Assembly (NCBI GenBank): GCA_964588705.1
Contig: CAZPQV010000093.1
Location: 1 to 6,717 of the forward strand
Origin: CAZPQV01 sp964588705
GTDB taxonomy: Bacteria > Bacteroidota > Bacteroidia > Flavobacteriales > Weeksellaceae
Direction of reading: 5' to 3'
DNA: 6,717 nt
A program made the position numbers and the translations under genes. Positions 1 to 5,320 of the stretch are shown here, in pieces (the stretch's first letter is position 1; each line of letters begins with the position of its first letter). The notes beneath the pieces were generated by a model, which had not been told where the DNA came from, made no database searches, and saw only the letters and a program-made list of their open reading frames with translations.

Positions 1-59
1 TAGGCACAAAGGCTTGCGATAATGACGTGGCCCCCGGTCCCTACAATCGTAATATTCAT
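1..59 (-). CDS. N-terminal fragment of a nucleotide- or nucleotide-sugar-binding protein (partial)
   Basis: An ORF opens with ATG at 59-57 on the minus strand and stays open for 19 codons to the window edge, reading MNITIVGTGGHVIIASLCA. A short beta strand running into a glycine-rich loop is typical of Rossmann-like folds. The GTGGHV string resembles the N-terminal loop of MurG-like GT-B glycosyltransferases (GGTGGH), although the proline that often follows is isoleucine here. Opine-dehydrogenase-like NAD-binding proteins also have a Gly-Gly-His or Gly-His loop, but with more residues between the glycines. The classical GxGxxG pattern is incomplete. The start is preceded by an A-rich leader without a Shine-Dalgarno sequence, and a TATTTTTG element lies 23 bp upstream. 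The gene is divergent from the rimP operon, so it is a separate transcription unit. That this is a gene start is fairly likely; its function cannot be settled from 19 residues. Confidence 0.5.
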   Translation of the reverse strand, partial: MNITIVGTGGHVIIASLCA

Positions 60-82
60 TTATGTTTTCTTGTAATCTTAAA

Positions 83-90
83 CAAAAATA
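83..90 (-). promoter_or_regulatory. candidate -7 promoter element for the left-edge gene
   Basis: Read on the minus strand, the bases are TATTTTTG, matching the Bacteroidota -7 consensus TAnnTTTG. It lies 23 bp upstream of the ATG of the left-edge ORF, a plausible distance for a short 5' leader. I see no TTTG at the -33 spacing, so this is a one-element call. Confidence 0.35.
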
Positions 91-133
91 GGAAAAAAAA
101 GCATTATCAGAAGTGTATAAACGTTTTTATTGA

Positions 134-167
134 TTTGAGTTAATGATGGGAACTTATTGTATTTTTG
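134..167 (+). promoter_or_regulatory. candidate Bacteroidota promoter P0
   Basis: TTTG at 134-137 and TATTTTTG at 160-167 are separated by 22 bp, close to the Bacteroidota pattern of TTTG, 19-21 bp, TAnnTTTG. Transcription would start near 172 and run toward rimP. The -7 element overlaps the left arm of an inverted repeat (164-192). In AT-rich DNA such matches also occur by chance. Confidence 0.3.
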
Positions 168-192
168 AATTCAGCAAGAGCGGCAATTCAAA
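164..192. repeat. inverted repeat overlapping promoter P0
   Basis: Perfect 8-bp arms TTTGAATT (164-171) and AATTCAAA (185-192) flank a 13-base centre. The arm centres lie 21 bp apart, about two helical turns, which would suit a dimeric DNA-binding protein. The left arm includes the TTTG of the P0 -7 element. It has no G/C-rich stem or T-run, so it is not an intrinsic terminator. Confidence 0.45.
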
Positions 193-268
193 TAACAAGG
201 TTTGAGTATTTTGGACTTTTGTTACATTCCACATTCTCAAATAATTAAAACTAATGAAACCGTCAAAT

Positions 269-299
269 TTTGCTTTTTTAGAAAAAATCCCTATATTTG
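269..299 (+). promoter_or_regulatory. promoter P1 upstream of hairpin copy 1
   Basis: TTTG at 269-272 and TATATTTG at 292-299 are separated by 19 bp, a full match to the Bacteroidota housekeeping promoter pattern. The -7 element lies in a 15-base block (287-301) that recurs exactly at 420-434. Transcription would start near 304 and meet the first terminator-like hairpin within about 50 bases. Confidence 0.6.
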
Positions 300-321
300 C
301 ACTCAGATTTACGGAAATGAG

Positions 322-357
322 ATGAAAAGGCCTTCGAAAGAAAGCCTTTTTTCGTAG
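322..357 (+). repeat. 36-bp direct repeat, copy 1
   Basis: This 36-bp block is identical to 454-489. It begins with ATG, contains the hairpin and T-run, and ends in TAG, so it is also an 11-codon ORF. The contig ends exactly at the last base of the repeat, where ten Ns begin. The 20 bases before it differ from those before copy 2, so identity is restricted to this block and the upstream promoter block. Confidence 0.9.
325..352 (+). terminator. terminator-like hairpin, copy 1
   Basis: Stem AAAAGGC (325-331) pairs with GCCTTTT (344-350). An inner CTT/AAG extension closes a CGA loop, with an AAA bulge on the 3' side. Six Ts (347-352) follow the G/C part of the stem, the form of an intrinsic terminator. 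It would stop transcripts from P1 after about 50 nt, or serve as an attenuator. Confidence 0.6.
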
Positions 358-367
358 NNNNNNNNNN
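358..367. other. assembly gap (10 N)
   Basis: Ten Ns directly follow the 36-bp repeat. The base string CGTAG occurs on both sides of the gap (353-357 and 369-373), which suggests that the contig ends overlap or that a repeat has been collapsed. The true distance is unknown. Confidence 0.95.
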
Positions 368-373
368 CCGTAG

Positions 374-397
374 CCTCAACCTTAACCTCAACCTCAG
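374..397. repeat. hexanucleotide tandem repeat (CCTYAA)4
   Basis: Four units CCTCAA, CCTTAA, CCTCAA and CCTCAG lie head to tail just after the gap. A GGT triplet run follows at 401-409. The array may be length-variable, and it probably contributed to the assembly break. No function is evident; on the minus strand it reads as a Leu-Arg repeat, which I regard as meaningless. Confidence 0.8.
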
Positions 398-424
398 CAA
401 GGTGGTGGTGCCACAATTTATCCC

Positions 425-432
425 TATATTTG
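425..432 (+). promoter_or_regulatory. promoter element P2 (-7) upstream of hairpin copy 2 and rimP
   Basis: TATATTTG here lies in a 15-base block (420-434) identical to that of P1. Unlike P1 it has no TTTG at the -33 position; the bases there are G/T-rich (GGTGG near 401-405). It is the nearest recognisable -7 element to rimP, with a predicted start near 437. It may be weak, activator-dependent or a relic of duplication. Confidence 0.45.
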
Positions 433-453
433 CAACAGAAAAAAGGAAAAGAA

Positions 454-489
454 ATGAAAAGGCCTTCGAAAGAAAGCCTTTTTTCGTAG
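454..489 (+). CDS. candidate 11-residue leader peptide within hairpin copy 2
   Basis: The second 36-bp repeat reads ATG to TAG as MKRPSKESLFS. An AAGGA-like sequence (443-447) sits about 7 bases before the ATG, unusual in this window where the large genes lack one. The stop codon lies just past the T-run, so a translating ribosome would cover the hairpin. This geometry fits a translated leader that affects termination. Copy 1 (322-357) encodes the same peptide but has a poorer upstream sequence. The ORF may be an accident of hairpin conservation; no known leader peptide is recognised. Confidence 0.25.
   Translation: MKRPSKESLFS
454..489 (+). repeat. 36-bp direct repeat, copy 2
   Basis: This block is identical to 322-357, with a nominal spacing of 132 bp that includes the unresolved gap. 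It lies between promoter element P2 and the rimP start, so it must be in the operon leader if P1 or P2 drives rimP. Confidence 0.9.
457..484 (+). terminator. terminator/attenuator-like hairpin in the rimP leader
   Basis: AAAAGGC (457-463) pairs with GCCTTTT (476-482), with an inner CTT (464-466)/AAG (470-472) extension, a CGA loop, an AAA bulge and six Ts at 479-484. It ends 33 bases before rimP. No gene precedes it on this strand, so a plain end-of-gene terminator is hard to justify and attenuation of the downstream operon is the more natural reading. NusA, encoded in the operon, is known to stimulate hairpin-dependent termination, so autoregulation is possible (inference). Confidence 0.55.
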
Positions 490-517
490 CAAATATTTCC
501 CTAAACAAACTAATAAA

Positions 518-985
518 ATGGATTTCAGAAATAAAGTAGAACAGTTGATAAACGATTTTCTTGCCGAAAGAGAAGATTTATTTTTAATCGATCTTAAAAT
601 TTCAGCGGGAGATGATGTAACGGTAATTCTTGATGGTGATAACGGTGTTTCGCTTCAGGACTGTCTGGATGCAAGCCGCGCGATTGAATTCAATATGAAC
701 CGCGATGAGCACGATTTCAGTCTTCAGGTAATGTCTGCCGGATTAAGTGAGCCGCTTTCAACACAGAGACAGTTTAGAAAAAATATCGGTAGAGATTTGG
801 ATGTTCTTTTAATTGATTCTACAAAAACCGAAGGAGAATTGGTAAAAGTTGATGATGAGAAAATCACGCTTTTACTGCGTTACCGAAAACCAAAAGAAAT
901 CGGTAAAGGAAAAGTAGATGTAGAAGAAGAAAAAGAAATCGAATACAAAGAAATAAAAAAAGCATTAGTAACAATTAAATTTTAA
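518..985 (+). CDS. rimP: ribosome maturation factor RimP
   Basis: RimP is a cytoplasmic factor that binds the free 30S subunit and promotes late maturation of its head region. The 155-residue protein has the usual two-domain form. The N-terminal alpha/beta domain (about 1-85) includes the family stretch with Val-Ile-Leu-Asp-Gly (36-40), an Asp-Cys helix (48-49) and Ser-Arg-Ala-Ile-Glu (53-57). The motif MSAGLSEPL (72-80) corresponds to the usual SSPGLDRPL. A C-terminal SH3-like barrel (about 88-155) carries a charged Lys/Glu-rich insert at 122-146, as often seen in Bacteroidota. The ATG at 518 is preceded by an A-rich leader without a Shine-Dalgarno sequence. It is the first gene of a rimP-nusA-infB operon, 62 bp upstream of nusA. 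Its position and sequence make the call secure; regulation is probably through the upstream hairpin leader. Confidence 0.96.
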   Translation: MDFRNKVEQLINDFLAEREDLFLIDLKISAGDDVTVILDGDNGVSLQDCLDASRAIEFNMNRDEHDFSLQVMSAGLSEPLSTQRQFRKNIGRDLDVLLIDSTKTEGELVKVDDEKITLLLRYRKPKEIGKGKVDVEEEKEIEYKEIKKALVTIKF

Positions 986-1008
986 CACAGGCTGACTGAT
1001 TAGATGCG

Positions 1009-1028
1009 CAATCATCAATCAATCATCA
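1009..1028 (+). repeat. short direct repeat in the rimP-nusA spacer
   Basis: The 9-mer CAATCATCA occurs at 1009-1017 and again at 1020-1028, a period of 11 bases, in the 62-bp rimP-nusA spacer. The spacer lacks an obvious promoter or terminator, consistent with cotranscription. The repeat may be chance. Confidence 0.5.
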
Positions 1029-1047
1029 CTTAGCATTTATATATTAT

Positions 1048-2295
1048 ATGGACAGTATAGCGTTAATTGAAGCGTTTGGCGATTTTAAAGACGAAAAAAG
1101 CATCAGTAAAATCGATCTAATGGCGATTATTGAAGACTCGTTGAAGACGCTTCTTAGAAAAAGATTTGATTCCGACGACCACTTCGATGTAATCGTGAAT
1201 CCGGATAAAGGAGATTTCCAGATTTTCCTTAATAAAACCATTGTTGAAGACGAAATGTCTGAAGACGACGACCTTGAGATTGAGATTTCTGAAGCAAAGA
1301 AAATCGATCCAACCTTCGAAGTTGGCGAAGAATATACCGTAGAAATTCCGGTAGCGCAGTTAGGAAGAAGAAGCATTCTTACGCTGAAGCAAATTCTTGC
1401 AACCAAACTTCAGGAGCATAACAACGCGGTGCTTTATGAACAGTTTTACGACAGAATCGGAGAAATTGCTGTTGGAGAAGTGCATCATATCCGTCATAAA
1501 CACGTAATTTTGTTGGATGATGAAGGAAATGAATTCATTTTACCTAAAGAAAATCAGATTCCTTCAGATTTCTTCAAGAAAGGAGAGAATGTGAGAGCAA
1601 TTATCGAAAGTGTTGATTTTAAAGGTTCTAAGCCGCAGATTATCGTATCGAGAACAGCACCGAAATTCCTTGAAAAATTGCTTGAGCTTGAAATCCCTGA
1701 AATTCAGGATGGAACGATTATGCTGAAAAAAGTGGTGAGAATTCCGGGTGAAAAAGCGAAAATCGCCGTTGATGCTTACGACGACAGAATCGATCCGGTT
1801 GGAGCATGTGTTGGCGTGAAAGGTTCGAGAATTCACGGAGTGGTAAGAGAATTGAAAAATGAAAATATCGACGTGATCCAATGGTCTAAAAACCCTGAAA
1901 TTTTGGTTAAAAGAGCATTAGGAAACGTAACGATTAATAAAATTGAAATCAATCCGGAAGAAGAATACGCTTTGGTGTACACACCGGTTGAAGAGATATC
2001 TAAAGTAATCGGAAAACAAGGGCAGAACATCAAATTGGCTTCCTGGCTTTCGGGTTACGAAATTGATGTTTACAGAGAGTCTAGCGAAGATGATGATGTT
2101 GAATTGAAAGAATTCGCAGGTACTGATGAAGGTGATATCGAACAGTGGATTATTGATGAATTCCACAAAGTAGGACTTACCACTGCGAAGAGTGTTCTCG
2201 ATAAAGATACAGACAGTCTGCTGAACATCACCGACCTTGAAGAGGAAACTATTGAAGAGGTAAAACAAATCCTGAGAGAAGAATTCGAGGATTAA
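1048..2295 (+). CDS. nusA: transcription termination/antitermination factor NusA
   Basis: NusA binds RNA polymerase and nascent RNA, enhances pausing and intrinsic termination, and takes part in antitermination complexes. In this 415-residue protein the N-terminal RNA-polymerase-binding domain covers about 1-125, followed by an S1 domain (about 134-200, VGEVHHIRHKHVILLDD). KH1 has its loop GVKG at 256-259 within DPVGACVGVKGSRI, a NusA hallmark. KH2 has GKQG at 322-325. After an acidic segment (345-365), residues about 366-412 form one helix-hairpin-helix-like repeat with the motif GLTTAKSVLD (376-385). E. coli NusA (495 residues) has two such C-terminal repeats and Bacillus NusA none, so this form is intermediate. 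The ATG at 1048 fits the family N terminus; no Shine-Dalgarno sequence is seen. It lies between rimP and infB, the common bacterial arrangement. Confidence 0.97.
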   Translation: MDSIALIEAFGDFKDEKSISKIDLMAIIEDSLKTLLRKRFDSDDHFDVIVNPDKGDFQIFLNKTIVEDEMSEDDDLEIEISEAKKIDPTFEVGEEYTVEIPVAQLGRRSILTLKQILATKLQEHNNAVLYEQFYDRIGEIAVGEVHHIRHKHVILLDDEGNEFILPKENQIPSDFFKKGENVRAIIESVDFKGSKPQIIVSRTAPKFLEKLLELEIPEIQDGTIMLKKVVRIPGEKAKIAVDAYDDRIDPVGACVGVKGSRIHGVVRELKNENIDVIQWSKNPEILVKRALGNVTINKIEINPEEEYALVYTPVEEISKVIGKQGQNIKLASWLSGYEIDVYRESSEDDDVELKEFAGTDEGDIEQWIIDEFHKVGLTTAKSVLDKDTDSLLNITDLEEETIEEVKQILREEFED

Positions 2296-2321
2296 TTTAT
2301 AACTGAATAAAAAATTTAAAA

Positions 2322-2336
2322 GCTTTATATTAAAGC
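2322..2336 (+). repeat. small hairpin in the nusA-infB spacer
   Basis: GCTTTA (2322-2327) and TAAAGC (2331-2336) form a 6-bp stem with a three-base TAT loop, ending 16 bases before the infB start. There is no T-run, so it is not a terminator. It could influence infB translation or RNA processing; equally, it may be incidental in AT-rich DNA. Confidence 0.4.
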
Positions 2337-2352
2337 GCTAGAGAAACAGTAT

Positions 2353-5130
2353 ATGCCAAAAATAAGATTAAATAAAGCAGTAAAGGAACTTAATATTTCA
2401 ATTCCGCGTGCCGTAGAATTTCTGCAGGGTAAAGGAATTGAGGTTGACAGTAATCCGAATGCCATCCTTGAGGAAGGTGCATTTGCTGCTTTGGAGGCTG
2501 AATTCAGAAAAGACGGCGAGCAAAGAAAAGCATCTCATGAGGTGGTGATTTCTAAAGTTCCGGAAGAAAAACTGGAAATGGAGGAAGAAAAACCGGAGGT
2601 GATTCGCGCTAAAGCCAAAGTAATGCCTGAAACAAAGATTTTGGGCAAAATCGATCTTGAACCTAAAAAGGAAAAAGAAGAAGCGCCGCAACCGGAACCT
2701 GTTGTTGAAGAAAAAACGGAGGAACCACACAAGCCGGAGCTGAAAGTTCTTGACAAGATTGACCTTTCTGAATTTGAAACTTCAAAATCAAAACCTTCGA
2801 AAGAAAAACCTAAAAAAGAGCAGCCAAAAGTTGAGGTTAAAAAGGAAGAACCTGTGAAAACAGAAGAGCCTGCAAAACCTGCAGCAGCTGAAGAGGAAAC
2901 CACTCACACTTTCGAAACACCGGAAAAAATTGAAACTCAGTATCAAAAACTTGACGGTCCGAAAATTCTTAAACAAACGGTAGATCTTTCTCAATTCCAG
3001 CAGAAGCCAAAAGAAAGTGGAGCTTCCGCCAAAAAGAAGAAAAGAAAGAGAATTGAAAAGCCTGGAACACAAACCGGTGGCCAGCAACAGTCTGGCGGTC
3101 AGAACAGGCCACAACAGGGAGGAGGAAACCGCCCACACGGAGCCGGAGGACAAAATCAAGGAAACAGAGGCGGAGCTAAAAAAGGAGGCGGAAGAAGAAA
3201 CGAGCGCGTAATGCCGGTGGAGCTGACCGATGAACAGATTAAAAATCAAATCCGTGAAACTTTAGAAAAACTTACCAGCAAAGGAGGAAAATCTAAAGGA
3301 GCTAAACATAGAAGAGAAAAGAGAACGTTCCGTCGTGAGCAGGATGAGCGCGAAGAGGAACTAATGGCACAGGACAGAACGCTGAAGGTAACAGAATATA
3401 TTACCGTAGGTGAACTGGCAAGTTTAATGGACGTGAGTGCTACAGAAGTAATTTCTGCATGTTTCTCACTTGGGGTAATGGTAACCATGAACCAGCGTTT
3501 AGAAGCTGATACTCTGCAACTTGTAGCAGATGAATTCGGATACGAAATTCAGTTTACTGATGCTGATCTTGAAGAAGCGGTTATTGAAGAAGAGCCGGAT
3601 GCACAAGAAGATCTTGAGCCAAGAGCACCAATTGTTACCGTAATGGGACACGTGGACCACGGTAAGACTTCATTGCTTGACTATATCAGAAAGGCAAACG
3701 TAATCGCCGGTGAATCGGGAGGAATTACACAGCACATTGGTGCGTATAACGTGAAACTTGAAAACGGACAAAGAATTACTTTCCTGGATACTCCAGGTCA
3801 CGAAGCATTTACCGCGATGAGAGCGAGAGGTGCACAGGTAACAGACATTGTAATTATTGTGGTGGCTGCCGATGATGATGTGATGCCTCAAACCAAAGAA
3901 GCGATTGCGCACGCACAGGCAGCCGGCGTACCAATGATTATCGCGATTAATAAAGTGGATAAGCCAACTGCAAATCCTGATAAGATTAGAGAGCAGCTTT
4001 CCGGAATGAATATTTTGGTTGAAGAATGGGGCGGAAATGTTCAGTCGCAGGAGATTTCAGCGAAGTTTGGTACTAATGTAGATATGTTGCTGGAGAAGGT
4101 ATTGCTACAGGCAGAAATGCTTGAACTGAAAGCAAACCCTGCTAAAAAAGCGAATGGTGTTGTAATCGAAGCGTCTTTAGATAAGGGACGTGGATATGTA
4201 ACCACGCTATTGGTACAGGCCGGAACGCTGAAAGTTGGAGATTATATTCTTGCAGGATACAATCACGGTAAAGTTAAAGCGATGCTGGATGAAAGAGGTA
4301 ACAATATGGCTCACGCAGGCCCGTCAATTCCGGTTACGATTCTTGGTCTGGACGGAGCGCCAACTGCGGGAGATAAATTCCGAATCTTCGATGATGAGAA
4401 AGAAGCCAAATCGATTGCAAATAGAAGAGAACAGCTTCAGAGAGAGCAAACAATCAGAACGAAGAAACACCTTACGCTTGATGAAATCGGAAGACGTATT
4501 GCTTTAGGTGATTTCAAAGAACTTAATATTATCCTTAAAGGTGATGTTGACGGTTCGGTTGAAGCACTTTCAGATCAGTTGCAACAGCTTTCTACAGAAG
4601 AAATTCAAGTAAATATTCTTCACTCAGGAGTAGGACAGATTACCGAATCTGATATTCTTCTTGCAACAGCATCAGATGCGATTGTTATTGGATTTAACGT
4701 AAGAGCCGGAGCAAATGCAAAAGAACTTGCAGATAAGGAAGAAATTGAAATCAGAACTTACTCTGTAATCTACGCTGCAATTGATGAGGTAAAAGAAGCG
4801 ATGGAAGGAATGCTTTCTCCGGAGATTAAAGAACAGGTTATCGGAAACGTAGAAATCCGTGAGGTGTTCAAGATTTCTAAAGTTGGAAGTATTGCCGGAT
4901 GTATGGTTCTTACAGGAAAAGTAACCAGAAACTCGAAAATCAGACTTCTTCGCGACGGAATTGTGAAATACGACGGAGAACTCGAAAGTTTGAAACGTTT
5001 CAAAGACGACGTCAAAGAAGTAACCAAAGGTTACGAATGTGGATTGAACCTTAAAGGATACAACGATATCGAAATCGGTGATATTCTTGAAGTTTATGAA
5101 GAGGTTGCAGTGAAGAAGAAACTGAAATAA
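2353..5130 (+). CDS. infB: translation initiation factor IF-2
   Basis: IF2 is the GTPase that brings fMet-tRNA to the 30S subunit and promotes 50S joining. This 925-residue protein has an N-terminal IF2N domain (1-51); a long charged linker rich in Lys, Glu and Pro (about 52-235) with three copies of a K-[IV]-L-x-K-x-[IV]-D-L-like motif (95-102, 131-138, 204-212); and a Gly/Gln/Asn/Arg-rich segment (237-283). A second IF2N domain (about 343-401) follows. The G domain contains GHVDHGKT (432-439), GGITQHIGAY as switch I, DTPGH (479-483), NKVD (533-536) and SAKFG (569-573). Beta-barrel domain II covers about 601-690, domain III about 715-820, and the C-terminal initiator-tRNA-binding domain about 835-925 with GYECGL (893-898). 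All G motifs are intact. The start fits the IF2N domain, and upstream is A-rich without a Shine-Dalgarno sequence. It is the last gene of the operon, closed by the terminator at 5155-5183. Confidence 0.98.
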   Translation: MPKIRLNKAVKELNISIPRAVEFLQGKGIEVDSNPNAILEEGAFAALEAEFRKDGEQRKASHEVVISKVPEEKLEMEEEKPEVIRAKAKVMPETKILGKIDLEPKKEKEEAPQPEPVVEEKTEEPHKPELKVLDKIDLSEFETSKSKPSKEKPKKEQPKVEVKKEEPVKTEEPAKPAAAEEETTHTFETPEKIETQYQKLDGPKILKQTVDLSQFQQKPKESGASAKKKKRKRIEKPGTQTGGQQQSGGQNRPQQGGGNRPHGAGGQNQGNRGGAKKGGGRRNERVMPVELTDEQIKNQIRETLEKLTSKGGKSKGAKHRREKRTFRREQDEREEELMAQDRTLKVTEYITVGELASLMDVSATEVISACFSLGVMVTMNQRLEADTLQLVADEFGYEIQFTDADLEEAVIEEEPDAQEDLEPRAPIVTVMGHVDHGKTSLLDYIRKANVIAGESGGITQHIGAYNVKLENGQRITFLDTPGHEAFTAMRARGAQVTDIVIIVVAADDDVMPQTKEAIAHAQAAGVPMIIAINKVDKPTANPDKIREQLSGMNILVEEWGGNVQSQEISAKFGTNVDMLLEKVLLQAEMLELKANPAKKANGVVIEASLDKGRGYVTTLLVQAGTLKVGDYILAGYNHGKVKAMLDERGNNMAHAGPSIPVTILGLDGAPTAGDKFRIFDDEKEAKSIANRREQLQREQTIRTKKHLTLDEIGRRIALGDFKELNIILKGDVDGSVEALSDQLQQLSTEEIQVNILHSGVGQITESDILLATASDAIVIGFNVRAGANAKELADKEEIEIRTYSVIYAAIDEVKEAMEGMLSPEIKEQVIGNVEIREVFKISKVGSIAGCMVLTGKVTRNSKIRLLRDGIVKYDGELESLKRFKDDVKEVTKGYECGLNLKGYNDIEIGDILEVYEEVAVKKKLK

Positions 5131-5154
5131 ATTCTTTCATAAATATATTTTATT

Positions 5155-5183
5155 AAAGTCCGCTTAACATTAAGCGGACTTTT
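5155..5183 (+). terminator. intrinsic terminator of the rimP-nusA-infB operon
   Basis: AAAGTCCGCTTA (5155-5166) pairs perfectly over 12 bp with TAAGCGGACTTT (5171-5182) around ACAT. The 3' arm ends in TTTT and is followed by ATTTT. It starts 24 bases after the infB stop, and the following gene has its own promoter, so it should end the operon transcript. The A-rich 5' arm means it could work weakly in the other direction too. Confidence 0.92.
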
Positions 5184-5320
5184 ATTTTGATTGATTCTAA
5201 ATAAGAAACAAATACTTGTTTTATTCATAAGAAGTTTATTGGCAGCCCGTTAACATTTGTCTAAAAATTGTTATCAGAAACTGAAATTCTTTTAAAGAAA
5301 GCAATAGAACTCTTTGATTT

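Larger units (their letters stand above)
60..517. other. divergent intergenic region with duplicated promoter/hairpin leader
   Basis: This 458-bp stretch separates the left-edge gene (minus strand) from rimP (plus strand). It holds no convincing ordinary protein gene; the longest reading on the minus strand crosses the N gap and consists of antisense to the repeats. The left half (60-265) is AT-rich, with a promoter-like site and an inverted repeat. The right half (266-489) carries two promoter/hairpin modules, a 10-N gap and a hexamer repeat. The last 28 bases before rimP (490-517) are an A-rich leader. No tRNA fold was recognised, unlike the Escherichia coli operon, where a tRNA gene (metY) precedes rimP. 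Confidence 0.7.

Noticed and set aside
143..205. Plus-strand 20-codon ORF from ATG at 143
   Set aside because: Too short, no recognisable motif, no ribosome-binding site, and it overlaps the inverted repeat.
223..230. TACATTCC with TTTG at 201-204 as a promoter
   Set aside because: Only a partial match to TAnnTTTG, lacking the TTTG end that defines the element.
374..409. CRISPR-like or telomere-like array
   Set aside because: Units of six bases without spacers and only four copies exclude CRISPR; the array is a simple sequence repeat.
454..489. Hairpin with CCTTCGAAAG as a tRNA T-arm
   Set aside because: The TTCGAA string resembles a T-loop, but there is no acceptor stem, D-arm or anticodon arm around it, and the T-run fits a terminator.
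278..508. Minus-strand reading of 76 residues with Leu-Arg repeats
   Set aside because: It runs through the N gap and is the antisense of the duplicated hairpin and the hexamer repeat; its repeated peptide simply mirrors the DNA repeat.
3017..3211. Plus-strand 64-residue ORF in another frame of infB
   Set aside because: It is a low-complexity shadow of the Gly/Gln-rich segment of IF2, with no start signal.
2535..3249. Long minus-strand ORFs opposite the infB linker
   Set aside because: They are rich in Ser, Phe and Leu as the complement of Lys/Glu codons, with no plausible protein character; they are shadows of infB.
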